A stretch of DNA of 64,000 nt, from contig NZ_JAINFL010000009.1 in assembly GCF_022458895.1 (NCBI RefSeq), positions 124,001 to 188,000 of the forward strand. The letters run 5' to 3'. The stretch's first letter is position 1. Each line of letters starts with the position of its first letter. The notes beneath the pieces were generated by a model. The model was given only the letters and a program-made list of their open reading frames with translations, made no database searches and had not been told where the DNA came from. Of the stretch, positions 1 through 8,056 are shown one piece after another. A program made the translations under genes and the position numbers. This DNA is from Roseihalotalea indica. Lineage in GTDB: Bacteria; Bacteroidota; Bacteroidia; Cytophagales; Cyclobacteriaceae.

Positions 1-209
1 CGGGAGCATCTCAGTTAAATGCTTCGGAACTGGAGACTACCAACATAACCATTCATTCCGAAGCAGCCGCCAATGCTCAGGTGCAGGCTGCTGACAATAT
101 AGACGCACATATTGAAGGAGCTAGCCAGGTAAGGTACTGGGGTAACCCAAATATCAATGTAAACGAAGGTGGCGAATCCAGAATTCTTCCTCAGGAGGGT
201 GCATCTTAG
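1..209 (+). CDS. GIN-domain (DUF2807-like) surface protein, C-terminal end
   Basis: This is the 3' end of a gene that starts outside the window; the open frame begins at base 3 and stops at TAG 207-209. The 68 visible residues alternate short polar beta strands (GASQLNASELE, EGASQVRYWGNP) and end in VNEGGESRILPQEGAS. This pattern is typical of the C-terminal half of the head GIN domain found in Bacteroidota putative adhesins, which fold as a right-handed beta-helix outside the cytoplasm. It converges on the FNT gene with only 6 bases between the two stops. The call rests on sequence character only, because the signal peptide and most of the domain are missing. Confidence 0.7.
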   Translation, partial: GASQLNASELETTNITIHSEAAANAQVQAADNIDAHIEGASQVRYWGNPNINVNEGGESRILPQEGAS

Positions 210-215
210 CTAGAT

Positions 216-1103
216 TTATTCATCGTGAAAATGGTGTTTGTGAATAAACGTCTCTTTCCCCAAATGACTATATTTTACAATGGCCACGAAGACTGTTCCA
301 CCAATAATATTCCCTAAAGTAGCCCATAATTGAAAGAACAGATAATCAGACAGAGCAATTTCCGGAGAAGAGATAAAGCCAGCAAATACTTCAATAGAAC
401 CTACAATTGAGTGGTGTAATCCCGCAAGACCAATAGTGGCAGTTACCAGAATGATGATGAAAATGCGGCTGATGGTCTCGCGGGAAGAGCTATTTAGCCA
501 AGACAGTAGCCCCATAAGCCAACCAGCAAAGATGGCGCTGCCCAGGGTAATCCACCAGTTAAAGCGCAGCATTTTTTCGGCTAGGTGAACAAAAGCATCT
601 ACAGAAATTAGCTCCATAGCGGTACCCATCCGGGTTAGTAGAAAAGCAAATAAATAACCACCTAGCAGGTTCCCGATAAAAATGACCCCCCACAGCTCCA
701 GCAAATGGGAGATGCGGACCGAGCGGTTTAGTACGGGTAGCACGGCTAGCGTTGTATGTTCGGTAAACAACTCTGATCGCCCTAAAATGACAAAAATAAA
801 TCCAATAGGGTAGGCAAATGCTAGTGCAAATTCTAGTCCTGGTTCAGAAAGGTGACCCTGAAACATGGTATATAGTACACCCATCAGTAGCAGGCTAAAC
901 CCAATCTCTAGTCCACCGGAAAAAGAAGAAAAGAACAGTGCTTTGTTATGGCGTCGGTACTCGATCAACGCCATCTGAATTTGTTCTTTCAGTATGGTAT
1001 TACCGGCTTTGGGCTGATCATTTTCTTCTGCCTCCTTTTCAACTGCATCGACTGATCCATCAGGGAGAACTTGATCCTCCAATATGTCACCTTCCTTTTT
1101 CAT
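216..1103 (-). CDS. Formate/nitrite transporter (FNT) family channel, YfdC-like
   Basis: A 295-residue inner-membrane protein. An acidic cytoplasmic tail (about 1-40) precedes six hydrophobic segments, at roughly 58-80, 93-112, 135-157, 185-205, 213-232 and 258-280. The segment with GRSELFTEHT and the later GLHHSIVGSIEVFAG match the half-helix and central-pore regions of FNT channels; one of the two adjacent His residues would be the pore histidine. FNT proteins move small monovalent anions such as formate, nitrite or hydrosulfide. The long N-terminal tail resembles the YfdC subgroup, whose substrate is not settled. The gene is divergent from the acyl-CoA dehydrogenase and shares with it the intergenic palindrome at 1195-1226. 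Confidence 0.85.
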   Translation of the reverse strand: MKKEGDILEDQVLPDGSVDAVEKEAEENDQPKAGNTILKEQIQMALIEYRRHNKALFFSSFSGGLEIGFSLLLMGVLYTMFQGHLSEPGLEFALAFAYPIGFIFVILGRSELFTEHTTLAVLPVLNRSVRISHLLELWGVIFIGNLLGGYLFAFLLTRMGTAMELISVDAFVHLAEKMLRFNWWITLGSAIFAGWLMGLLSWLNSSSRETISRIFIIILVTATIGLAGLHHSIVGSIEVFAGFISSPEIALSDYLFFQLWATLGNIIGGTVFVAIVKYSHLGKETFIHKHHFHDE

Positions 1104-1194
1104 AGTGATTTCTGGGAAAATAAATGTTGTGCTTATGAGCTAATAAGCGAATAGAAAGGGTTTTTGTTTATTCCGGAAAAAGTACATCCAATCG

Positions 1195-1226
1195 GTAAAA
1201 AAGGTATGCATGCATACCTTTTTTAC
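1195..1226. promoter_or_regulatory. 32-bp perfect palindrome, candidate operator
   Basis: The 32 bases form a perfect palindrome with core GGTATGCATGCATACC and A/T-rich outer arms. A second partial copy of the core, TATGCATACC, lies at 1246-1255, just after the predicted -7 box at 1237-1244. The palindrome sits between divergent genes, so a terminator role is unlikely. Its position upstream of the -7 box, with a second site near the expected transcription start, suits a dimeric repressor such as a TetR-type fatty-acid regulator. The binding protein is unknown. Confidence 0.6.
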
Positions 1227-1236
1227 ATAATATTCG

Positions 1237-1244
1237 TATATTTG
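1237..1244 (+). promoter_or_regulatory. Bacteroidota -7 promoter box for acyl-CoA dehydrogenase
   Basis: TATATTTG matches the Bacteroidota TAnnTTTG -7 consensus exactly. It lies 72 bases before the start codon at 1316. No clear -33 TTTG is present at the usual spacing; that area is occupied by the T-rich arm of the palindrome, which suggests that a bound protein would compete with RNA polymerase. Confidence 0.5.
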
Positions 1245-1315
1245 TTATGCATACCGAGTAAAATTTTCAATTTTATATTATATATTAGTACTATTAAAAG
1301 AAAATATATAACTAA

Positions 1316-3112
1316 ATGGAAACCGTAACGAAAAATCAAGCAATCAACGGTGGTGAGTTTCTGGTAAAAGAAACCGAAGCCCAGGATGTATTTATCCCCG
1401 AAGAATTCAGCGAAGAACAACGCATGATGGCTGGTGCCACCCAAGACTTTATCGATAAAGAAATAGCTCCTAACGTGGAGCGCATGGATAGCATGGAACC
1501 CGGTTTTATGCCCTCGTTACTCGACAAAGCCGGTGAACTGGGACTATTGGGTATCGCCATTCCTGAAGAATACGGCGGGCTAGGCATGGATTTTAACACT
1601 TCAATGCTTATTGCCGATGTAATCGGTTCAGCCGGCTCATTTTCTACTGCTTACGGTGCGCATACCGGTATCGGTACGTTGCCTATTCTGTATTACGGAA
1701 CTGAAGAGCAAAAGCAGAAGTATTTGCCCAAACTGGCTTCAGGAGAGTGGAAGGCTTGTTACTGTCTCACTGAGCCAGATGCTGGTTCTGATGCTAATTC
1801 CGGAAAAACCAAAGCCGTTCTTTCTGAAGATGGCTCTCATTATAAGATTACTGGGCAGAAAATGTGGATCTCCAATGCAGGCTTCGCTGATCTGTTTATT
1901 GTTTTTGCCCGTATTGAGGACGATAAGTATCTCACTGCTTTCATCGTAGAAAAGTCATTTGGCGGTATTACAATGAATGAAGAGGAGAAAAAACTAGGCA
2001 TTAAGGGGTCATCTACCCGGCAGGTTTTCTTCAATGAAACGCCGGTGCCGGTAGCCAACATGCTGTCAGAGCGGGGCAATGGGTTTAAAATTGCTGTCAA
2101 TATCCTGAACATCGGACGGATTAAGCTAGGAGCGGGTGTTATTGGTGGCTGCAAAAAAGTAATCAGCGACTCCATTCAGTACGCTAACGATCGTAAGCAA
2201 TTTGGTCAGTCTATTTCCAACTTCGGTGCCATCAAGCAAAAGATAGCCAATATGGCAACCAAAGTATATGCTACTGAGTCGGCTTCCTATCGGGCCGGGC
2301 AGGACATCGATGACCGCATTATCGCTCTAATTGGCGAAGGTATGTCAGTAGATGAGGCTAAGCTCAAAGGGGTTGAGCAATTCGCTATTGAGTGTGCTAT
2401 GATGAAAGTACATGGCTCCGAAGTGCTGGATTACTGTGTGGATGAAGGAGTACAGATTTACGGAGGAATGGGCTTTTCGGCCGATGCCCCCATGGAGCGC
2501 GCGTACCGGGATGCCCGCATTTCGCGCATCTACGAAGGTACTAACGAAATTAACCGCATGCTATTGGTGGGCATGGTTATCAAGCGGGCTATGAAAGGTG
2601 AACTGAACCTGATGGGCCCGGCAATGGCTGTAGCTAAAGAGTTAACCTCGGTACCCGATTTTGGTGCTAAGAGCCTTGATGGAGTTTTTGCTAAAGAAAA
2701 AGAAGTACTGAAGAATCTCAAAAAATCAGTACTGATGGTCGCCGGAAAAGCGGCTCAGGATTTAGGTATGAAGTTAGATGAGGAACAGGAGATTCTGATG
2801 AATGTAGCTGATATGATGATTGAAATCTATGCGGCTGAATCTACTTTATTGCGCACTGAAAAACTCATTGGAATCAGGGGTGAAGAAGCCTGTCGGCAGC
2901 ATAGCAATATGGCGAAGCTTTATTTGTATGATGCAGTAGAAAAAATCAACGGCAGCGGAAAAGAAGCCATCATCTCGTTCACTAAAGGAGATGAACAGAA
3001 AGTAATGCTCATGGGATTAAAGCGATTCACCAAGATGGACTTATACAATGTGAAGGACTTGCGGCGAGAGATTGCGGACTATCTCATCGAGAAAAACGAA
3101 TATGGTTTTTAA
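1316..3112 (+). CDS. Acyl-CoA dehydrogenase family protein (long form)
   Basis: A 598-residue flavoenzyme that would oxidise acyl-CoA to enoyl-CoA in beta-oxidation. The N-terminal helical domain (about 30-145), middle beta domain with CYCLTEPDAGSDAN (about 148-161) and C-terminal helical domain are complete. The catalytic-base region reads IYEGTNEINRML near residue 410. The extra C-terminal section of about 150 residues is typical of the VLCAD/ACAD9-like group and of Bacteroidota long acyl-CoA dehydrogenases. The start is the first ATG after the promoter, and the first 30 residues are a polar extension. It is followed by its own terminator and so probably forms a single-gene unit. Confidence 0.93.
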   Translation: METVTKNQAINGGEFLVKETEAQDVFIPEEFSEEQRMMAGATQDFIDKEIAPNVERMDSMEPGFMPSLLDKAGELGLLGIAIPEEYGGLGMDFNTSMLIADVIGSAGSFSTAYGAHTGIGTLPILYYGTEEQKQKYLPKLASGEWKACYCLTEPDAGSDANSGKTKAVLSEDGSHYKITGQKMWISNAGFADLFIVFARIEDDKYLTAFIVEKSFGGITMNEEEKKLGIKGSSTRQVFFNETPVPVANMLSERGNGFKIAVNILNIGRIKLGAGVIGGCKKVISDSIQYANDRKQFGQSISNFGAIKQKIANMATKVYATESASYRAGQDIDDRIIALIGEGMSVDEAKLKGVEQFAIECAMMKVHGSEVLDYCVDEGVQIYGGMGFSADAPMERAYRDARISRIYEGTNEINRMLLVGMVIKRAMKGELNLMGPAMAVAKELTSVPDFGAKSLDGVFAKEKEVLKNLKKSVLMVAGKAAQDLGMKLDEEQEILMNVADMMIEIYAAESTLLRTEKLIGIRGEEACRQHSNMAKLYLYDAVEKINGSGKEAIISFTKGDEQKVMLMGLKRFTKMDLYNVKDLRREIADYLIEKNEYGF

Positions 3113-3133
3113 ATTTTAGGGTAAATGAATAAG

Positions 3134-3166
3134 AAAGGCCAATCCATCTTGGGTTGGCTTTTTTTT
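3134..3166 (+). terminator. Rho-independent terminator after acyl-CoA dehydrogenase
   Basis: A stem formed by AAGGCCAATCC and GGGTTGGCTT, with a short ATCTT loop, is followed by a run of eight T residues about 20 bases after the stop codon. Confidence 0.8.
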
Positions 3167-3231
3167 GGACATTACCTTATTCGGAATACCTGACCGCCTC
3201 GGTTTGCAGGTACAAGCAATAATATACTAGG

Positions 3232-3363
3232 TATTATTCTGATTTATATTAATGCTGTGGCAGGTAGCCGGCTCCCCGTATGGCCTACTGCTAACCGCTT
3301 ATCTGCCCGATCAGATAAGACTTTCGAGAGAAAGTTACTCTTACATAATGATAGGAATAAACT
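3232..3363 (+). repeat. Dispersed TIR element, copy A
   Basis: Begins TATTATTCTGATTT and ends ATAGGAATAAACT. The two ends are imperfect inverted repeats (TTATTCTGAT against ATAGGAATAA). The interior has the CTGCTAACCGCTTATCTGCC and CAGATAAGACTTTCGAGAG segments shared with copies at 23961-24120 and 54213-54366. It fills most of the 340-base gap between 3113 and 3452 and contains no open frame of note. Likely a degenerate MITE-like element. Confidence 0.5.
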
Positions 3364-3452
3364 CTACTAACACGTGCTGAGAATGTTGATTTTGTATGTG
3401 AATTGGTCTCAAAATTGCTAACATTTCTTTCAAAAAAACATACACTATTCAC

Positions 3453-4199
3453 ATGAAATACCATTTATTATTTGCCTGCCTTATTGCCCTTTTAGCCTTT
3501 ACTGCTTGTTCTGAAAACGATGAAAATGAAGATATTGCTCCAAAAGCAGACTTCTACATTAATTTCACTTTGGGCGATTCATCCTATTCGGTTACGAATA
3601 ATGACTGCCGACTGAGTATAAGAAACCTTAGATTGGCCTGCGCAGGAAACTTTGCTAATGGGGAGCGCTCTACGGAAGACTATGTGTATGGTGTCCCCTC
3701 TTTGCTATTAGAAAACCCCGAAGAAACCAATTTTATAAATTCTTTTGATTTTGCAGTAAGCAAAAAAGTGTACACAGATGAGTTGGATACAAAAGATGAA
3801 TCTAGCTATATAAAGAAAGTATTGAATGCTGACCAATTTGGGTTTCCAATTAATCCAGGTGGCTTTTTCACGACATATGATCTTGAAAACGATATATACA
3901 TTGTAGATCGGGATGTTAAAGCCGAAGCCTATTTTTATCTCACAACGGTAGATGATGAAGTTTATCGTTCTACGTCCGTGGTGCCGAATGAGCGCAGCGA
4001 AGAATCATTTTTCACAATAGATGCTATTACCGAAACGAAGGATACCACTTTTAGCGAATACCAATATATTATTGAAGGAAGGTTTAAAGTAAATATGTTC
4101 AAAGGTTTTTACGGTACTGATTCTGAAATAATGGAAGGTAACTTCCGATGCCCAATAAGCAGTATTAAAAATGCTGAGCTATTAAATTTGTGTGAATGA
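3453..4199 (+). CDS. Hypothetical lipoprotein
   Basis: A 248-residue protein with a clear lipoprotein signal: MKYHLLFACLIALLAFTAC, giving Cys19 followed by Ser-Glu-Asn-Asp-Glu. The acidic residues after the Cys are common in Bacteroidota surface-exposed lipoproteins. The mature part looks beta-rich, with internal Cys residues (for example NDCRLS, RLACAG, NFRCPIS, LLNLCE) that could form disulfides in the periplasm or outside the cell. I recognise no family. It is more AT-rich than its neighbours and is followed by a hairpin terminator. Confidence 0.75.
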   Translation: MKYHLLFACLIALLAFTACSENDENEDIAPKADFYINFTLGDSSYSVTNNDCRLSIRNLRLACAGNFANGERSTEDYVYGVPSLLLENPEETNFINSFDFAVSKKVYTDELDTKDESSYIKKVLNADQFGFPINPGGFFTTYDLENDIYIVDRDVKAEAYFYLTTVDDEVYRSTSVVPNERSEESFFTIDAITETKDTTFSEYQYIIEGRFKVNMFKGFYGTDSEIMEGNFRCPISSIKNAELLNLCE

Positions 4200-4232
4200 T
4201 GAATAGTAGCCAAACAGGAGGGTATAAAAAAA

Positions 4233-4263
4233 GAAAAACCTTCTTTATGGAAGAAGGTTTTCT
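4233..4263 (+). terminator. Hairpin terminator after the lipoprotein gene
   Basis: AAAACCTTCTT and AAGAAGGTTTT form a perfect 11-bp stem around a TATGG loop. A/T runs on both sides would let it work in either direction. Confidence 0.7.
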
Positions 4264-4471
4264 TGGCTAAAACAGGTGTATGAATAAACAATTTGTGTTA
4301 TGTATCTATATATACTCCTTACCGGTAAAAGGTGACCCCTTACCTTAAAAAAAAAATAATTTTTTTTCATAGAAGTACATTTTGCGCTTTTCTAGCGAAA
4401 TAAGAGGGTTTTTTGCTTATAAAAGTTTTTTGTTTTTTTTGTAGACCATATGTCTAACCTCAGAATATTCT

Positions 4472-4957
4472 ATGATCAAAGTACTTTTTGTTTGTTTAGG
4501 AAATATTTGCCGCTCACCTATGGCAGAGTCAGTATTTAATGGGTTGTTGCTGAAAGAAGGGCTAGAGGGGCAAGTTACCTCTGATTCTGCCGGCACTTCT
4601 GATTACCACATTGGCGAGCCACCCGACCCGCGTACAATGGATATTGTAGAGAAATATCAACTCAGTAATAATCATCGGGGTCGGCAGTTTATTCGTGCCG
4701 ATTTTCAGCAGTTTGATTATGTTTTGGCCATGGATCGTAGCAATCTGGCCAATATCAAGCGTGTTTTATCTTCTGAGGATATAAAAGACCGGGTTTTCCT
4801 GATGCGTGATTTTGACGACGAGGCACCGGGCGCAGATGTGCCAGACCCCTACTGGAGCGAAGCGGACGGTTTTGAACAAGTATACCAGATTATACTTCGT
4901 TCTTGTCAGGATTTTATTGTCTATCTAAAAGAAAAGCATCCGGCTTTGACTCAGTAG
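4472..4957 (+). CDS. Low-molecular-weight protein-tyrosine phosphatase
   Basis: A 161-residue cytoplasmic phosphatase of the arsenate-reductase-like fold. The P-loop CLGNICRS gives the CX5R nucleophile Cys8 and Arg14 right after the first beta strand, and the general acid is in VPDPYW (Asp125). The length is that of the family. It removes phosphate from tyrosine residues; in bacteria such enzymes often regulate exopolysaccharide export kinases, but no such kinase is nearby. Its last 44 bases overlap the convergent methyltransferase gene. Confidence 0.93.
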   Translation: MIKVLFVCLGNICRSPMAESVFNGLLLKEGLEGQVTSDSAGTSDYHIGEPPDPRTMDIVEKYQLSNNHRGRQFIRADFQQFDYVLAMDRSNLANIKRVLSSEDIKDRVFLMRDFDDEAPGADVPDPYWSEADGFEQVYQIILRSCQDFIVYLKEKHPALTQ

Positions 4958-5609
4958 AAAGCCGGTAGACCCGGGCTACGATAAAGTCACCGAAGAACGA
5001 GTGTGCTTGAGTATTGTGCCACCCCAGTTTGGAAAAATGCCTAGTATAATCTGGTAAATGTTGGGAAGAAAGCCCCGTCGTTAGTCGGAAAAACCAAAAC
5101 ATAATACTGAGCAATGGCCGCTGCCATAATCGGTGCAATAAACGCGTACTTACCCTGAAATCAGTGAAAAGCCAGTAAGCATCGGCTGTTACATGCTGAT
5201 GAACACGTTGCATAAGGTGGGGCAGGGTATGGTCAGAATACATATCCAGCACAAAATTGGTTATGACAGCGGAATAAAGTGCCTTCTCAGGAATTTGCTT
5301 CTCAGAACCATGAATAAAATCAATGATGGGTACTAATCGCTCAGGGTGATCCTTCTGATATGTTGCTACGGTTTTTTTAGCCTTGGTAAGCATCTGAATG
5401 GAAGCCTCAATATAGGTAATACGGCGTATCTTGTTTAGTTGAAATAAATAAGGTAACAAAAATCCGGTGCCGCCACCTAAAAATAATACATCTGCATCTT
5501 CAGGAATTGTAGGTAAAAAGTATTGCTGAGACCGCTGTATATTTCCCTGGAAAGCGAGATATGATAAGATATCGTAGACACCAGCCAGCTGGTCAAAAGA
5601 AGCCTTCAT
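4914..5609 (-). CDS. Class I SAM-dependent methyltransferase
   Basis: A 231-residue methyltransferase. Motif I is VLFLGGGTGFLLPYL (about 40-54), followed by the strand ending TYIEAS (motif II, about 70). The C-terminal half has a hydrophobic stretch, LLSIMFWFFRLTTG, suggesting a membrane-associated substrate. Its ATG overlaps the stop of the upstream UbiA-like gene by 4 bases (ATGA), so the two are translationally coupled. A prenyltransferase-like gene coupled to a methyltransferase recalls UbiA/UbiE or MenA/MenG, so a lipid or quinone-like substrate is an inference. The 3' end overlaps the phosphatase gene on the other strand by 44 bases. Confidence 0.8.
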   Translation of the reverse strand: MKASFDQLAGVYDILSYLAFQGNIQRSQQYFLPTIPEDADVLFLGGGTGFLLPYLFQLNKIRRITYIEASIQMLTKAKKTVATYQKDHPERLVPIIDFIHGSEKQIPEKALYSAVITNFVLDMYSDHTLPHLMQRVHQHVTADAYWLFTDFRVSTRLLHRLWQRPLLSIMFWFFRLTTGLSSQHLPDYTRHFSKLGWHNTQAHSFFGDFIVARVYRLSTESKPDAFLLDRQ

Positions 5610-6430
5610 GAGACGAAAGGAAATGCTAGAATAGGGAGTATAAACACACTATCCCCAAACCAGCGATATCGCTCATACGATCTGAAAAACTTGGGATAGG
5701 TTGCGATAATTATCAATAGCATCGTCATCAGGAAGATTATGCATTGAGCATAGAGAAATAATTTAGTTGAAAAGAGAACGCCGCTGACAAATACAGAAAC
5801 AAGTACTAAGGCGGTGCATAGAATGATGAGTCGTTTGGCCTTTAGCTTACCGTGTTGAGTCGCCAGTGAGTGAGCAAAATCCAGTTGATCGCTATCATAC
5901 TCATACCAGGAAAAGATAATCAGGTTAATCAGGGCAAGGATAACATACTGCCCGAAGAGTATATATAGTTTTGCCGGAATGGCCGGGAATTGTACGGCTA
6001 TAGGGAGAAAAATCCCGCTGGCGTACAAAAAAGCAATCATCACTTCTTTAGGTATGATCTTCTGGATAGGAGCAATCTGAGAAACAAAGAAATAAACTAC
6101 CACAAACCCCATCAGTTCTACCCCCCATTGCACCACCAGGGGAGGAAGATAGAAAAGCAGCAATACCCCCACCAAACTGATAAATATAAACGCGAACAGC
6201 ACAATGCGAAAGTATTGCTGATGGAAGCGGTGCCGGGGAGTATGAGCCTCATGGTCTAATTGATAAGCATCACGAAGATGGTCGGCCGTGTAGATTAACC
6301 ATACACATAGAGCTAATGCAACTATTGCCACAATATCGACCGGAGTTTGAGCGATGGTTGCCACAAACCAGGAGCTAATACAAGCTCCTAATACCACATC
6401 CAGACTTAATATGCGTGCCACCCGTATCAT
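5606..6430 (-). CDS. UbiA-like polytopic membrane protein
   Basis: A 274-residue protein with eight or nine hydrophobic segments. An Asp-containing loop, YTADHLRDAYQLDHEA (about 46-61), and a second, YEYDSDQLDFAH (about 180-191), sit where UbiA prenyltransferases carry their two Asp-rich motifs. The first motif is degenerate (no NDxxDxxxD). UbiA enzymes transfer isoprenoid chains to aromatic acceptors in the inner membrane. The assignment is structural inference, and the protein may be a diverged or inactive member. It is the first gene of a two-gene operon with the methyltransferase. Confidence 0.6.
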   Translation of the reverse strand: MIRVARILSLDVVLGACISSWFVATIAQTPVDIVAIVALALCVWLIYTADHLRDAYQLDHEAHTPRHRFHQQYFRIVLFAFIFISLVGVLLLFYLPPLVVQWGVELMGFVVVYFFVSQIAPIQKIIPKEVMIAFLYASGIFLPIAVQFPAIPAKLYILFGQYVILALINLIIFSWYEYDSDQLDFAHSLATQHGKLKAKRLIILCTALVLVSVFVSGVLFSTKLFLYAQCIIFLMTMLLIIIATYPKFFRSYERYRWFGDSVFILPILAFPFVS

Positions 6431-6547
6431 GAGGGAAAATTACGACATATCCGTGGTCACCCCAACATTTGTTAAGAGACTATAAAATTTATCGTAAAAT
6501 AATAGCGAAAACGGCTGGCTTTCTCTTTTGCTCGGTGAGCAATGAAT

Positions 6548-6579
6548 AAAAAAAGGCTGCACAGCAACACCGGCAGCCT
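6548..6579 (-). terminator. Terminator of the BLUF gene
   Basis: Read on the minus strand, AGGCTGC and GCAGCCT form a perfect 7-bp stem followed by seven T residues. It lies about 55 bases after the BLUF stop codon. Confidence 0.75.
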
Positions 6580-6633
6580 ATTATTTAATGTTACTAAACA
6601 AGGTCAGAGCTTAAATAATTGATAGGGCAAAGT

Positions 6634-7053
6634 TTACTTGAAAAACTTTTTCATAATAGCAATAGTATGGGCATTATTGCTGTTTTTACCTGCCAGAATA
6701 TTGCGGAATGTTTCCTGTTCGTGGCCATTCATATCGGATTGGTAATCAATAGCATAATTGTCAAATTTCTTGGCTCCCATTTGCCACGAGGGAAATACGC
6801 GCCCACTAATCGGGCCATTGCTAATCATGACTGCTTTTTTATGGCGCTGATCTTCTTTAATTTTATCATACAAATGAATGATCTCACTGTATTCCCCTTC
6901 CAAGTATTGCACAAAATGAGTAAGAGAATAGAGTAAAACACCAGTGATATCCTTGTCTTTGTTATTTTTTTGGCAAGAAGCTAAAATCTTTTGAATCTCC
7001 TGATCGGTGCAGAATTCACTTCGCGAACTAACGTATACTAGCTGTGACAACAT
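6634..7053 (-). CDS. BLUF-domain blue-light sensor, stand-alone
   Basis: A 139-residue protein that is almost entirely one BLUF domain, which binds FAD and senses blue light. The key residues are all visible: Tyr7 in LVYVSS, Asn31 in NNKDKDITG, Gln49 in FVQYLEGE, and Trp92 and Met94 in FPSWQMG. The photocycle should therefore be intact. No output domain is fused; the last 35 residues are polar and helical, so signalling must go through a partner protein. No cyclase, EAL or transcription-factor gene is adjacent. It is monocistronic, with its own -7 box and terminator. Confidence 0.92.
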   Translation of the reverse strand: MLSQLVYVSSRSEFCTDQEIQKILASCQKNNKDKDITGVLLYSLTHFVQYLEGEYSEIIHLYDKIKEDQRHKKAVMISNGPISGRVFPSWQMGAKKFDNYAIDYQSDMNGHEQETFRNILAGKNSNNAHTIAIMKKFFK

Positions 7054-7102
7054 AACTATTAAATTTGATAATTAATAATTTTCATTTATCAGACTTATAG
7101 TA

Positions 7103-7110
7103 CAAATGTA
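7103..7110 (-). promoter_or_regulatory. -7 box of the BLUF gene
   Basis: On the minus strand this reads TACATTTG, an exact TAnnTTTG match, 50 bases before the start codon. No convincing -33 element at the standard spacing was seen. Confidence 0.45.
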
Positions 7111-7303
7111 ACTTGTTTTTGTATAATTTATCGTAAACAAAATTATGCATACTGTAAGAATAATTGCATATTGTTTATGTTTAAGAAGAAAAAGATGAAC
7201 AAAATAATGAAGTGAATCACCTGAGATGTGAGATTCAAGAAAGTAAAAGCCCGCAATTTCGTTTTATGAAATAAAGAGAGTATTAATATGATGTAAGTTT
7301 TCT

Positions 7304-7408
7304 ATGGGTTTTAAAAAAGAACCAGATTGCAAAATGTCCGAGACTATAAAGTTCCCCATTAACATTACCTCCTCAGAACTGGTTAACTACTACAAATATC
7401 AAAAATAG
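7304..7408 (+). CDS. Possible 34-residue ORF or gene remnant
   Basis: An open frame of 34 codons (internal ATG at 7334 gives 24) encodes a polar peptide containing KFPINITSSELVNYYKYQK. It lies in the 376-base gap between the BLUF gene and the GNAT and ends 21 bases before the GNAT start. There is no strong ribosome-binding site. It could be a small leader, a decayed gene end, or chance. Nothing else was seen in this gap apart from the BLUF promoter. Confidence 0.2.
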   Translation: MGFKKEPDCKMSETIKFPINITSSELVNYYKYQK

Positions 7409-7429
7409 ATAAGTTGCAAGTTCCCAGTT

Positions 7430-7939
7430 ATGGAGTTAATCAAACCAACGTTAGCATATGGTGCTAGCTTTGTAGATGCAATGGAGGAGCTGCGAGAGAG
7501 AAAGGAAGATGGCTTTTTTCGTGCTTTAGGTAGTCCCCGAACAGTAGCCCAATATATCAGAATGATCAATAACCATGCGAATAACCGGGAATTGCCTCTC
7601 GGATGGATTCCCTATTCAACGTTCTGGCTGGTCGACGAAGAGGAGTTTATCGGCGAATTGCATTTCAGGCACTTACTAACCGATTACCTGAAAAACTACG
7701 GTGGTCATGTCGGGTATACTATACGACCATCCAAGCGCGGAAAGGGTTATGGTAAACACCAGCTAGCCCTGGCCCTGCCAGAAATGAAACAATTTGGCGT
7801 AGACCGGGTGCTGATTACCTGTGATGAAACTAACCTGGCTTCTAAAAAAATTATTGAAGCAAATGGAGGCCTCTTTGAAAAAGCCAATGCCCAGGGTAAA
7901 AACATGCCTAAAAAGTTACTCTACTGGATTACGCTATAA
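7430..7939 (+). CDS. GNAT family N-acetyltransferase
   Basis: A 169-residue acetyl-CoA-dependent acetyltransferase. The acetyl-CoA-binding motif A is GYTIRPSKRGKGYG (about 94-107), preceded by the beta strands containing EFIGELHFRH. The C-terminal strand ILITCDETNLASKKIIEANGG region matches motif B, where Asn and Lys contact CoA. The substrate cannot be read from the sequence. It stands alone between the BLUF gene and a convergent TonB receptor. Confidence 0.88.
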   Translation: MELIKPTLAYGASFVDAMEELRERKEDGFFRALGSPRTVAQYIRMINNHANNRELPLGWIPYSTFWLVDEEEFIGELHFRHLLTDYLKNYGGHVGYTIRPSKRGKGYGKHQLALALPEMKQFGVDRVLITCDETNLASKKIIEANGGLFEKANAQGKNMPKKLLYWITL

Positions 7940-8056
7940 AGTCGTAAGCTCGGCGGCCAAAGCAGCAAGTAAGAGATAATAGGCAGCCAGCAGAGACTTA
8001 AACACCCGAATACAGAGTTTTAAATCAATAACAATAACCACTCAGTAACTGAGCAA

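Noticed and set aside
1195..1226. Bidirectional terminator
   Set aside because: It lies between divergent gene starts, and a second core copy overlaps the promoter, so an operator is more likely.
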